Source of the DNA: Thalassospira xianhensis MCCC 1A02616
GTDB taxonomy: Bacteria; Pseudomonadota; Alphaproteobacteria; Rhodospirillales; Thalassospiraceae
Assembly: GCF_003326475.1 (NCBI RefSeq)
Contig: NZ_JPWA01000016.1
Location: 1 to 64,000, forward strand
DNA length: 64,000 bases
Direction: 5' to 3'
Position 1 is the first letter of the stretch. The number at the start of each line of letters is the position of its first letter. Below are positions 7,820 to 16,599 of this stretch, one piece after another. The notes under the pieces were generated by a model that ran no database searches, was not told the DNA's origin, and saw only the letters and a program-made list of their open reading frames with translations. The translations under genes were made by a program, and so were the position numbers.

Positions 7820-9580
7820 ATGTCTCACAGCGTTCTTTTCGAGCTGTTCCTTGTCCTGACCGCCGCGGTAATTGCTGTGCCGCTGGCCCAGAAATTACGT
7901 GCAAACTCGATCATCGGCTTTCTGATCGGCGGCTTTTGCATCGGCCCTTTTGGTTTTGGCCTGATCAGTGACCGCGAAGACATTTCAACCGTGGCCGAGC
8001 TTGGCATTGTTTTTCTGCTTTTTATGATCGGTCTTGAACTGTCGCGCGAACGCCTGCGCGTGATTGGCGGCCGGTTTGCTACCCTTGGCTTCCTCCAAAT
8101 CGGTGTTACGATGGCAGTGATGTTCGGGGTATTGCTGCTGATCAATTACGATATGCCCGCCTCTATCGTAATCGCCGGGGCACTCGCCCTGTCATCAACG
8201 GCCATTATCCTCAAACAGCTTTCCGATGAACGCCAGCTGCACACCCGTTTCGGGCGCGCCGCCCTTGCCATCCTGCTGCTGCAGGACGTTGCGGTTGGCC
8301 CCTTCCTAATCATGGTACAGGCTGCTGGCAAGGCGGGAACCGAAACCAGCCCATGGATCAGTGCGTTAAGTGGTGTCGGCGCTGTTGCCGTCCTGCTGCT
8401 GGCCGGCCGCTATCTGCTGCCACGACTGTTTCGCTATATTGCGTCCCTAAAAAATCCGGAACTTTTCGCAATCGGCACGCTGTTTGTCGTTCTGGCTGCC
8501 AGTACCCTGACCGAAGCGGCCGGTCTTTCGATGGCGCTTGGTGCCTTTATCGCCGGGGTGATGCTGGCCGAAACCGAATTCCGCCATCAGATCGAAGCCG
8601 ACATTTCACCCTTCCGCGGGGTTTTCCTGTCGCTGTTCTTCATGTCGGTCGGTATGTCGGTCAATGCCAATGTGGTCATCGGACAGGCTGGCACCATCAT
8701 TTTGTGGTTGATCGGGCTGTTGGTCGTTAAGGCAGCGGTACTTTTCGGACTATCCCTGCTGATCGGCTTTAACCGGGCTTCATCGATCCGAGTTGCCATG
8801 AGCCTTGCAGCCGGTGGCGAGTTTGCCTTCGTCATGCTGGCACTGGCATCCCAGAACGGGGCGGTTCCGATTGATATTGCCGTAATGCTGATCCCGGTTG
8901 TTGCGATTTCGATGGGTCTGACACCCACCCTGATTTCGCTTGGTCACCGGATCGAACAAAAGCTCCATCCCAAGGAAAACGATCAGCTTAGCGAAATTTC
9001 AGATGAAACCGATGGCATTCAGAAACATGTTCTGGTGATTGGTTGCGGGCGTGTCGGTCGGGTTCTGGCTCGTCTGCTGAGGACCAAGGATATCCCGTTC
9101 ATCGTTCTTGAATCCGATGCCCAGCAGGTTTCACGCGGCCGTGCCGAAGGTCTGCCGGTTTATTTTGCCGACGGGTCACGTCCGGAAACATTCCGCGCAG
9201 CCCATACCGAACAGGCGCATATTGCCGCTGTCGCGATGGGGAACCCGCATGCAACCGAAAAGACGGTCGCCTTGCTGCGCCAGCATTACCCGCATCTGAA
9301 AATCTTTGCCCGTGCGCAGGACATCACCCATATCGGGCCCCTGTCGCGCAGTGGTGCCGATGCCGCCATTCCCGAAGTCCTCGAAACCGGTTTGCGCCTG
9401 TCAGATCACGTTCTGGCCGCCTGCGATATCCCGCAGGAAGATATCGACACCGAAATAGCCAAGTTCCGACGTGCCGATATGCTGCTGATGAACGAACTTG
9501 CGCCGCGCACCGCGCGCCAGAAAACCGAAGACCCGGCCCCAAAACCCGCCAAACCGGCGAAATCCAGGAAAACCACCTGA
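7820..9580 (+). CDS. KefB/KefC-type cation:proton antiporter with TrkA-N domain
   Basis: 586 residues from the ATG at 7820 (MSHSVLFELFLVLTAAV), the family-like start; an in-frame ATG at 7712 would add 36 unconvincing residues. About twelve membrane segments (residues 5-380) of the CPA2 exchanger family are followed by a cytosolic TrkA-N (Rossmann) domain starting with HVLVIGCGRVGR near residue 402, which normally binds NAD(H). Likely potassium or sodium efflux coupled to proton uptake. A Pro/Lys-rich tail ends the protein. A terminator hairpin lies immediately after the stop. Confidence 0.9.
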   Translation: MSHSVLFELFLVLTAAVIAVPLAQKLRANSIIGFLIGGFCIGPFGFGLISDREDISTVAELGIVFLLFMIGLELSRERLRVIGGRFATLGFLQIGVTMAVMFGVLLLINYDMPASIVIAGALALSSTAIILKQLSDERQLHTRFGRAALAILLLQDVAVGPFLIMVQAAGKAGTETSPWISALSGVGAVAVLLLAGRYLLPRLFRYIASLKNPELFAIGTLFVVLAASTLTEAAGLSMALGAFIAGVMLAETEFRHQIEADISPFRGVFLSLFFMSVGMSVNANVVIGQAGTIILWLIGLLVVKAAVLFGLSLLIGFNRASSIRVAMSLAAGGEFAFVMLALASQNGAVPIDIAVMLIPVVAISMGLTPTLISLGHRIEQKLHPKENDQLSEISDETDGIQKHVLVIGCGRVGRVLARLLRTKDIPFIVLESDAQQVSRGRAEGLPVYFADGSRPETFRAAHTEQAHIAAVAMGNPHATEKTVALLRQHYPHLKIFARAQDITHIGPLSRSGADAAIPEVLETGLRLSDHVLAACDIPQEDIDTEIAKFRRADMLLMNELAPRTARQKTEDPAPKPAKPAKSRKTT

Positions 9581-9588
9581 AAACAAAA

Positions 9589-9616
9589 ACCCCCATCACA
9601 AGGATGGGGGTATTTC
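9589..9616. terminator. Bidirectional terminator between the Kef-type gene and phoB
   Basis: Stem CCCCCATC (9590-9597) with GATGGGGG (9603-9610), 5-base loop, extendable by one A-T pair. A-rich on the left flank and T-rich on the right, so it can serve both convergent genes. Confidence 0.75.
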
Positions 9617-9646
9617 ATTTCGTCTTCCGGAATAACCACGCCACGA

Positions 9647-10342
9647 TCAGGCGGCTTCGACATCCAGTGCGTAACCGGCGGCACGAACTGTACGGATGAC
9701 ATCACGTGTTCCCTTGACGTCATTCAGTGCCTTGCGCAGACGGCGAATGTGTACGTCAACCGTCCGGGTTTCGACATAGATGTTCGGCCCCCAGACCGCG
9801 TTCAGAAGCTGCTCGCGCGAGAAAACCCGCCCCGGATGTTCCAGGAAGTAACGCAGCAGACGGAATTCGGTCGGGCCAAGATGGATGGCCTTGCCATTGC
9901 GGCTGACACGATGGGCCGCGAGATCCATTTCGATATCGGAATAGATCAACTGCCCCTGTGGTTGCGCCGGGCCGGACCGACGCAGCAACGCACGAATACG
10001 CGCCAGCAATTCGCCAATCGCGAACGGCTTGGTCACATAATCGTCGGCACCGGTATCAAGGCCACGGATGCGGTCGCCTTCTTCGCCACGCGCAGTGACC
10101 ATGATCACCGGCAAATCGCGGCTTTCAGGCTTCCTGCGGATCTGGCGGCAAACCTCGATCCCTGACATCACCGGCAGCATCCAGTCCAGAAGGACCAGAT
10201 CGACATGGGTTTCGGCCAGAATTTTCAACGCTTCGTCACCGTCTCCGGCTTCGACAACCTGCATTCCCTCGCGTTCGAGGTTGTAGCGCAACATGGTTAC
10301 GATTGCAGCTTCGTCCTCGACGATAAGAACCGTTGGGTCCAT
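9647..10342 (-). CDS. phoB: Phosphate regulon response regulator PhoB
   Basis: 231 residues from the ATG at 10342, which has a GGAG site 9 bases upstream. A GTG at 10363 overlapping the phoU stop is an alternative that adds seven residues. Receiver domain (1-120) with VEDE acidic pair, phosphorylated Asp53 (LLDWMLP) and Lys in TKPF; C-terminal winged-helix OmpR/PhoB domain with RTVDVHIRRLRKAL. PhoB activates phosphate-starvation genes. It is the last gene of the pst operon. No phoR kinase gene is adjacent. Confidence 0.96.
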   Translation of the reverse strand: MDPTVLIVEDEAAIVTMLRYNLEREGMQVVEAGDGDEALKILAETHVDLVLLDWMLPVMSGIEVCRQIRRKPESRDLPVIMVTARGEEGDRIRGLDTGADDYVTKPFAIGELLARIRALLRRSGPAQPQGQLIYSDIEMDLAAHRVSRNGKAIHLGPTEFRLLRYFLEHPGRVFSREQLLNAVWGPNIYVETRTVDVHIRRLRKALNDVKGTRDVIRTVRAAGYALDVEAA

Positions 10343-10359
10343 CTTCCTATGCTCCAGTG

Positions 10360-11082
10360 TCACTCATTCGGTTCTACGACGGCAAAGTTCGCCGCGTCAT
10401 TTTTTGGCCGAGTATCCATCGGCAGGTCTTCGCCCTTGATCCGATAGTAGATCGTTTCGGCGATATTGGTCGCATGATCGCCAATACGTTCGATGTTCTT
10501 GGCAATAAACAGCAGATGGGTCGATGCCGTGATGTTACGCGGATCTTCCATCATATAAGTCAGCAGTTCACGGAACAGGGAGTTGTACATATCGTCAACT
10601 TCCTGATCGCGCGCCCAGACACGCTGGGCCTTTTCCGCATCACCTTCGATATAGGCGTCCAGAACGTCCTTGATGATTTCCTGGCACAGCTTGGCCATGT
10701 TCGGGATCACCTGAACCGGACGGATCGGCGGCACCTGGTTCAGAACCTGCGCACGCTTGGCAATGTTTTTCGCCAGATCACCGATACGTTCCAGATCGTT
10801 GGAAAGCTTAAGCGCGGTCACCACCTGTCGCAGGTCATCCGCCATCGGCTGGCGCAGAGCCAGCAGACGCACGGCAAAGTCCTGTACTTCCTGTTCCAGC
10901 GTATCGATACGGTGATCAGAAAGGATGACCTTCTCAGCCAGTTCCGAATCCCGTTTGACGATCGCGCGGATCGCAGAAATCAGCTGGCTTTCGGCAAGCC
11001 CGCCCATCTGCGAGATGATATTGTTCAAACGGGTCAGTTCTTCGTCAAACGAACTGACGATATGATGTTTTTCGTCGGCCAT
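10360..11082 (-). CDS. phoU: Phosphate signalling protein PhoU
   Basis: 240 residues, normal length. Two PhoU three-helix repeats with the characteristic E/D-x3-D metal patches (SDHRIDTLEQEVQD and WARDQEVDDMYN). PhoU links the PstSCAB transporter to PhoR/PhoB and damps signalling when phosphate is plentiful. GCAGGAG site 8 bases before the ATG. It sits between pstB and phoB in one operon. Confidence 0.96.
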   Translation of the reverse strand: MADEKHHIVSSFDEELTRLNNIISQMGGLAESQLISAIRAIVKRDSELAEKVILSDHRIDTLEQEVQDFAVRLLALRQPMADDLRQVVTALKLSNDLERIGDLAKNIAKRAQVLNQVPPIRPVQVIPNMAKLCQEIIKDVLDAYIEGDAEKAQRVWARDQEVDDMYNSLFRELLTYMMEDPRNITASTHLLFIAKNIERIGDHATNIAETIYYRIKGEDLPMDTRPKNDAANFAVVEPNE

Positions 11083-11103
11083 CTAAAATACTCCTGCCCG
11101 GAA

Positions 11104-11907
11104 TTAACCGAAGCGACCCGTGATGTATCCCTTGGTGCGTTCGTCCTTGGGATTGGTGAAAATCTGATCGGTTTCGCCCACTTCGACCAGCTTGCCGAGA
11201 TGGAAGAACGCCGTGCGCTGCGACACGCGAGCCGCCTGCTGCATGGAGTGCGTCACGATCACAATGGTGTAGTTCGAACGAAGCTCGTCGATCAGTTCCT
11301 CGACCTTCGCAGTTGCAATCGGGTCAAGTGCCGAACACGGTTCGTCCATCAGGATGACTTCCGGGCTGACGGCAACCGCACGCGCAATGCAAAGACGCTG
11401 CTGCTGTCCACCCGAAAGACCGGTTGCTGGCTCCGGCAGACGATCTTTGACTTCTTTCAGAAGGCCTGCCCGTTCAAGCGAGGTCATGACGATTTCGTCA
11501 AGCTCGTCACGCGAATTGACCAAACCATGAATACGCGGGCCATAGGCCACGTTGTCATAGATCGATTTCGGGAACGGGTTCGGTTTCTGGAACACCATGC
11601 CGATACGGGCACGCAACTGAACAACGTCAATCGCCTTGTCATATATATCACGATCATCAAGCGTCACCTTGCCGTTGATCGTGACACCGTCAATCGTATC
11701 ATTCATGCGGTTCATGCAGCGCAGGAAGGTCGATTTGCCGCAGCCCGACGGGCCGATCAGCGCAGTAACCTGACGTTCGACAATGTCGAGATTGACATCG
11801 AAAAGCGCCTGATTGTCGCTGTAGAAAAGATTAAGGTCACGGGCCGTCATTTTCGGGCTAGTGACTGACGGCTCTGCCGTCATTGCGCTTTGAGTTACAA
11901 CAGCCAT
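11104..11907 (-). CDS. pstB: Phosphate ABC transporter ATP-binding protein
   Basis: 267 residues from the ATG at 11907, one base after the pstA stop, with GGAAGTGG upstream. ATPase motifs: Walker [11 protein letters not shown]-loop QKPNPFP, signature LSGGQQQR, Walker B VILMDEP, and switch His in VTHSM. It energises high-affinity phosphate import and, with PhoU, reports phosphate supply. Confidence 0.97.
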   Translation of the reverse strand: MAVVTQSAMTAEPSVTSPKMTARDLNLFYSDNQALFDVNLDIVERQVTALIGPSGCGKSTFLRCMNRMNDTIDGVTINGKVTLDDRDIYDKAIDVVQLRARIGMVFQKPNPFPKSIYDNVAYGPRIHGLVNSRDELDEIVMTSLERAGLLKEVKDRLPEPATGLSGGQQQRLCIARAVAVSPEVILMDEPCSALDPIATAKVEELIDELRSNYTIVIVTHSMQQAARVSQRTAFFHLGKLVEVGETDQIFTNPKDERTKGYITGRFG

Positions 11908-11908
11908 T

Positions 11909-13258
11909 TTACCACTTCCGTTCAAATTTCTTGCGCAGATACACGGCAAATCCGTTCATCAGGATCAGGAAGCCCAGCAATACCATGATCGCCGCCGAGG
12001 TTTTCTCGACAAAGGCACGTTCCGGACTGTCAGCCCACAGATAAATCTGCACCGGAAGAACCGTCGCCGGATCAAGCGCGCCCCCCGGAACATCAACGAT
12101 GAATGCCACCATACCGATCATCAGAAGCGGTGCGGTTTCACCAAGTGCCTGCGCCATGCCGATGATGGTTCCGGTCAGAATGCCGGGCATTGCCAGCGGC
12201 AGCACATGATGGGTCACCGTCTGTACCGGAGATGCCCCAAGTCCAAGGGCAGCCTGACGGATTGACGGCGGTACCGCCTTGATCGCTGCGCGCGATGCGA
12301 TGATGATCGTCGGCAGGGTCATCAGTGCCAGCGTCAAACCACCGACAACCGGTGCCGAACGCGGCAGATGCATGACATTGAGGTAGACCTCAAGCCCGAG
12401 AAGACCGAACACGATCGACGGCACAGCCGCAAGGTTGTTGATATTGACCTCGACAATTGTCGTGAAACGGTTTTTCGGGGCAAACTCCTCCAGATAAATC
12501 GCTGCCAGAACACCGATCGGGAATGACAGGAGAAGCGTCACAACCAGGGTATAGAACGACCCGACTGCGGCCCCCCAGATGCCGGCAAGTTCCGGTTCGC
12601 GCGAGTCACCATTGGTGAAAAACCGCGTGTGGAACTGTTTCTCAACGGCACCATCAGATGTCAGCGCGTTATACCAGCCGATTTCCTGATCGTTCAGGCG
12701 ACGGTCGCCTTCATCTGTATCTGCGCTGATATACCCCTTGTTGAGCATGTCAAAATCGTCACCCGAAATCAGCCAGATCTTTCGGGTCTGTCCAATCAGG
12801 CTCGGATTATCAAGCACACGTTCGCGCAGATCGTAGGACGCCCCGCCCGAAACGATGTCATAAAGGTCGCGACGTTCGCGGCGATCGGTTACATCCGGGA
12901 ACCGGTTACGCAATGCTTCCTTGACCAGGCTATCGAAGTTGGCGCGACCGATAACTGCCGGGTCACCTGTTCCGTCCGGATCAATCTCAGCCGGATCGAA
13001 ATGAATTTCGAGCTGAACATAGGTCTGGAAGAAGGCACTGTACCCCTTCGAAACAATCGAATAACCAAGTACGAGCAGCGCCATGAGAGCGATGGCAATC
13101 GCGCTCAGGCCGTAGATCTTGAACCGGCGTTCCGCCGCATACCGCTTTTTGATGTTGCGGGCAATTTTCGGGCTATCCCAGTCAACCGGCGTGTGCAGAT
13201 TGCCAGAGATCACTTTTGCGGCGGCTCTATCTTCCATAAGCGATGCCATATCAGTCAT
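11909..13258 (-). CDS. pstA: Phosphate ABC transporter permease PstA, long form
   Basis: 449 residues from the ATG at 13258, which overlaps the pstC stop by 8 bases (translational coupling). The protein is longer than enterobacterial PstA. A first membrane segment (about 50-75) and a large soluble insert (about 80-235), typical of alphaproteobacterial PstA (DUF3333-like), precede the permease core. The EAA loop is seen in [24 protein letters not shown]. Partner of PstC in the membrane channel. Confidence 0.94.
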   Translation of the reverse strand: MTDMASLMEDRAAAKVISGNLHTPVDWDSPKIARNIKKRYAAERRFKIYGLSAIAIALMALLVLGYSIVSKGYSAFFQTYVQLEIHFDPAEIDPDGTGDPAVIGRANFDSLVKEALRNRFPDVTDRRERRDLYDIVSGGASYDLRERVLDNPSLIGQTRKIWLISGDDFDMLNKGYISADTDEGDRRLNDQEIGWYNALTSDGAVEKQFHTRFFTNGDSREPELAGIWGAAVGSFYTLVVTLLLSFPIGVLAAIYLEEFAPKNRFTTIVEVNINNLAAVPSIVFGLLGLEVYLNVMHLPRSAPVVGGLTLALMTLPTIIIASRAAIKAVPPSIRQAALGLGASPVQTVTHHVLPLAMPGILTGTIIGMAQALGETAPLLMIGMVAFIVDVPGGALDPATVLPVQIYLWADSPERAFVEKTSAAIMVLLGFLILMNGFAVYLRKKFERKW

Positions 13259-14630
13259 ATTTCTCGCGATACTTCTGAACAACCTTAAGGGCAAAAACGT
13301 TCAGGCCCAAGGTGACAAGGAAAAGAACAAGACCGAGTGCAAATGCCGACAGGGTTTTGGCACTGTCGAACTCCTGATCACCGACCAGAAGTGTTACGAT
13401 CTGCACGGTAACGGTGGTAACCGCCTGCAACGGGTTGACCGTCATATTGGCCGCAAGTCCGGCGGCCATAACCACGATCATGGTTTCACCAATTGCACGC
13501 GACACTGCCAGCAGAACCGCCCCGACAACCCCCGGCAGGGCAGCGGGAAGGATCACGTGACGGATGGTTTCCGACTTTGTGGCACCCAGACCATAAGATC
13601 CGTCGCGAAGGGATTTGGGCACCTGCGACATGACATCGTCAGACAGCGAGGACACAAACGGAATGATCATCACACCCATAACGAGACCGGCGGCAAGCGC
13701 GCTTTCGGAACTGACATCCAGTCCGAGAACAGCACCATTGTCACGCAGGAACGGCGCAACCGTCAGGGCAGCAAAGAAGCCATACACAACCGTCGGAACA
13801 CCGGCCAGAATTTCAAGGGCCGGTTTGGCAAAAGCACGGAATTTCGATGATGCGTACTCGCCCATATAGATGGCAGAGAACAAACCGACTGGCACGGCCA
13901 CAAACATCGCGATCAAGGTGATCAGCAGCGTCCCCACGAACAGCGGGATCGCACCAAAGGCCCCCTCCGATGCCACCTGATCGGCACGGATCGCCGTCTG
14001 CGGGCTCCATTCCAGTCCGAACAGGAATTCGATCGGGTTGATCTTGGAGAAGAAATGCAGCGCTTCGAACAGCAGCGAGAAAACGATCCCCACGGTCGAC
14101 AGGATCGCAATCCCGGAACAGGCGATCATCGCATAACGCGCGATACGTTCGACATTGTTGCGTGCCCGCATTTCTTTCGCGATCTTGCGATACGACAGCG
14201 CCAGCCCGATCATCGCCGTACTCAGCATCACGACAACCAGTGCCGCATTGGCAATGGTCTGCAGGTTCGCAAGACGCTGGCCCGCTTCCACGACTTCCGG
14301 ATCAACCGACAGATGTTCACCATTACCCGCAGCAATCAGCGAGATACTGTTCAGGGCCAGTGAAAGACGGCCCGAGTCACCGGTAATTTCGGCAGGAAGA
14401 TCGGAAACGATCATCGCTTCGATGATCGATCCCTGAAACATGTACCAGACCAGAAGCAGCAAAAGCGCGGGAATACCGCACCACATCGCCGTATAGGTCC
14501 CGTAATGGGCTGGCAGGGAATGCAGATTGCTGTATCGGCCGCCCGACAGGGCAACGGCCCGCTGCCGCCCGAAATAGAATGACAGCGCGCAAAGTGCAGC
14601 AACCGCGAGCAACAGAAAAGTCAGGGACAT
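13251..14630 (-). CDS. pstC: Phosphate ABC transporter permease PstC, long form
   Basis: 459 residues. An N-terminal extension with two or three membrane segments (PstC_N type) precedes the permease core, as in other alphaproteobacteria. EAA loop: SYGLGATKSETIRHVILPAALPG; GETM follows in the next helix. It is separated from pstS by 132 bases holding a hairpin, so it may be expressed less than pstS. It overlaps pstA by 8 bases. Confidence 0.95.
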   Translation of the reverse strand: MSLTFLLLAVAALCALSFYFGRQRAVALSGGRYSNLHSLPAHYGTYTAMWCGIPALLLLLVWYMFQGSIIEAMIVSDLPAEITGDSGRLSLALNSISLIAAGNGEHLSVDPEVVEAGQRLANLQTIANAALVVVMLSTAMIGLALSYRKIAKEMRARNNVERIARYAMIACSGIAILSTVGIVFSLLFEALHFFSKINPIEFLFGLEWSPQTAIRADQVASEGAFGAIPLFVGTLLITLIAMFVAVPVGLFSAIYMGEYASSKFRAFAKPALEILAGVPTVVYGFFAALTVAPFLRDNGAVLGLDVSSESALAAGLVMGVMIIPFVSSLSDDVMSQVPKSLRDGSYGLGATKSETIRHVILPAALPGVVGAVLLAVSRAIGETMIVVMAAGLAANMTVNPLQAVTTVTVQIVTLLVGDQEFDSAKTLSAFALGLVLFLVTLGLNVFALKVVQKYREKYD

Positions 14631-14689
14631 TTCGATAAATCCGTTTGCCTGGAGGGCCTGTTTAAATCACGAGGAGCCAATAGGACAAA

Positions 14690-14751
14690 AATAATAAATC
14701 AATCAAGCCAAGAAACAAAGAAACCGGTGGCAGCAACGGCCGCCACCGGTT
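14690..14751 (-). terminator. Attenuating terminator between pstS and pstC
   Basis: On the minus strand a 10-bp stem (AACCGGTGGC at 14751-14742 with GCCACCGGTT at 14731-14722), 10-base loop, then a T-rich stretch down to about 14690. A hairpin here would give more pstS than pstCAB mRNA, the usual pattern for a binding protein and its transporter. Confidence 0.65.
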
Positions 14752-14762
14752 GAAAGATCGCG

Positions 14763-15791
14763 TTACATGCTCAGCGGAGCAAGGTTTAGCGCAGCATTGC
14801 GAACTGCTTCACGCTCGGTCGCATCCATCGGGATGAGACCACGGTCAGCAAGGTAACCTTCGCCACCAAATGCTTTGTCGGAGGTGAATTCGGTCAGATA
14901 TTCTTTGATACCCGGAATGGTACCGACGTGGGCGTTCTTGACATAGAAGTAAAGCGAACGCGAAACCGGGTAATCACCAGCCGAGATGGCTTCGAAGGTC
15001 GGCTCGACACCGGCAATCAGGGAACCCTGAAGTTTGTCGCCGTTCTGATCAAGGAACGAGAAGCCGAAGATGCCAAGTGCATCATGGTTTGCTTCGAGTT
15101 TCTGAACGATCAGGTTGTCGTTTTCACCGGCTTCAACATAGGCACCGTCTTCACGAACACCTTTGCAAACTGCACCGTGCTGATCTTTGTTGTCCTTGAT
15201 TGCCTTAATGGCTTCGAAGGAGTCACAGGCTTCTTCAAGTACCAGCTCGGTGAAAGCGTCACGGGTACCGGAGGTCGGGGGCGGGCCGAGAACTTCGATT
15301 TTAACGTCCGGCAGGCTCGGGTCGATTTCGGCCCAAGTGCTGTACGGGTTGTCGATCAGCGACTTGCCGTCTTTCGAAGGAACGGTTTTGGCCAGCGCCA
15401 GGAAGATCTGTTCTTTGGTCAGATCAAGACGCGGAGCATCTTTGGAGTTCGACAGAACGATACCGTCGTAGCCAACTTTGACTTCGGTGATTTCGTTAAT
15501 GCCGTTTTTGGCACAGGTTTCAACTTCGGACTTCTTGATGCGACGCGAAGCATTGGTGATGTCCGGATGCTGTTCGCCAACACCGGCGCAGAACAGCTTC
15601 AGACCACCGCCGGAACCGGTTGATTCAATAACCGGGGTCTTGAACGAGGTGGTTTTACCGAATTCTTCAGCAACGGCAGTTGCGAACGGGAATACGGTGG
15701 ACGAACCAACAATACGAATCTGGTCGCGTGCCTGGGCCGCGCCAACAAAGGCAACGCTCATCAGCGCCGCAACAGCAAGAGTCTTCTTCAT
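14763..15791 (-). CDS. pstS: Periplasmic phosphate-binding protein PstS
   Basis: 342 residues. Signal peptide MKKTLAVAALMSVAFVGAAQA, cleaved after AQA at 21. The mature protein starts RDQIRIVGSSTVFPF; GSST and the STGSGGG loop (near 58) bind phosphate, as does SGTRDAF near 175. It delivers phosphate to PstCAB. First gene of the operon, behind a candidate Pho box. Confidence 0.96.
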   Translation of the reverse strand: MKKTLAVAALMSVAFVGAAQARDQIRIVGSSTVFPFATAVAEEFGKTTSFKTPVIESTGSGGGLKLFCAGVGEQHPDITNASRRIKKSEVETCAKNGINEITEVKVGYDGIVLSNSKDAPRLDLTKEQIFLALAKTVPSKDGKSLIDNPYSTWAEIDPSLPDVKIEVLGPPPTSGTRDAFTELVLEEACDSFEAIKAIKDNKDQHGAVCKGVREDGAYVEAGENDNLIVQKLEANHDALGIFGFSFLDQNGDKLQGSLIAGVEPTFEAISAGDYPVSRSLYFYVKNAHVGTIPGIKEYLTEFTSDKAFGGEGYLADRGLIPMDATEREAVRNAALNLAPLSM

Positions 15792-15874
15792 GGTAAATTC
15801 CCCATTGATTGTTCCAAACCGGAACGGTGCAACGATCTGCGAGGCGGACTCTAACGCCGGGTGCTTACGGTATT

Positions 15875-15903
15875 GCGTCAGTTTTGTTAACGTTATGTGA
15901 CAA
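15875..15903 (-). promoter_or_regulatory. Candidate Pho box upstream of pstS
   Basis: Read on the minus strand, three 7-base units sit at exact 11-base steps: TTGTCAC, CGTTAAC and CTGACGC, spaced by ATAA and AAAA. Pho boxes are 11-base direct repeats of CTGTCAT-like heptamers with A/T spacers. The first unit is a good match, the other two are weaker. It ends about 84 bases before the pstS start. Confidence 0.6.
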
Positions 15904-16032
15904 CGTATCAGAGATGCAAACCACCTCCTGAAAACCTTTATTTCTCAACGATTTTTGCAAAATAGCGCCTGCAAATAATCAAACCCGGAACCGACAATTC
16001 CAGTGCTGCATTGTTCGATTTTGACGGACTTG

Positions 16033-16049
16033 GTTACAAAAACTGTAAC
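16033..16049. promoter_or_regulatory. Inverted repeat, possible operator
   Basis: GTTACA-AAAAC-TGTAAC, perfect 6-bp arms with 5-base spacer, in the divergent gap between pstS and the small coiled protein. Position suits an operator; no regulator identified. Confidence 0.3.
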
Positions 16050-16218
16050 ATTGCCCAAACACCGCATTGGAAATTCTTAAGACTGTCGCTCAAACACGCC
16101 CGAGCTGTTTTCAGCTTCCCCCGACTTTACAAAGCGGGCTGAAAGCATGAAGCTTGTTCATAAGATATCAACCCGTTGGGGGCACTCTGGCGCAGAACAG
16201 CGCAAAAGGGAGACGACA

Positions 16219-16509
16219 ATGAGCACTTCGCTCGACGAGATTCAGGAACTGATCCAGAAACTTTCCGGCGAATTGGGCGACATGTCCGAAGCCGCATCAC
16301 GCCACATCGATGACCTGCACGTCGCGGTCAACAACATTGCGTCTCATGTCCTTGCCATGGAAGCCGTCATTGCGGTGATGGCAACAAAAGTCGATGTCAG
16401 CGAAGCCGAGGTGCAAAACTGGATTCGCGAAAAAACGGCCGCCTTTGCCGAAGACAGCAGCGAAGGTTCCGCCGCCGAAGGCATCGCTACCAGTCTGCTT
16501 GCGAAATAG
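16219..16509 (+). CDS. Small helical hypothetical protein
   Basis: 96 residues from the ATG at 16219, chosen for a strong AGGGAG site 7 bases upstream rather than the in-frame ATG at 16147. Sequence is heptad-like (LDEIQELIQKLSGELGDM) with a hydrophobic middle and an acidic, Ser/Ala-rich tail, so a small coiled, possibly oligomeric cytosolic protein. No family recognised. Monocistronic with its own terminator. Confidence 0.7.
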   Translation: MSTSLDEIQELIQKLSGELGDMSEAASRHIDDLHVAVNNIASHVLAMEAVIAVMATKVDVSEAEVQNWIREKTAAFAEDSSEGSAAEGIATSLLAK

Positions 16510-16539
16510 GCGGTTTCGCAACACCGCCTGTCCGTTCAC

Positions 16540-16577
16540 GCAAAAGCCCGCCAACGCCATGTCGTGCGGGCTTTTGC
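16540..16577. terminator. Bidirectional terminator
   Basis: Perfect 12-bp stem, GCAAAAGCCCGC (16540-16551) with GCGGGCTTTTGC (16566-16577), 14-base loop. It lies between the small protein and convergent glcF; A and T runs are built into the stem. Confidence 0.85.
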
Positions 16578-16599
16578 ATTCAAACTTTTTGACTGGTGG

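Noticed and set aside
10333-11868. A 500-codon open frame antisense to phoU and pstB
   Set aside because: Both sense genes are unmistakable; the antisense translation has no plausible domain.
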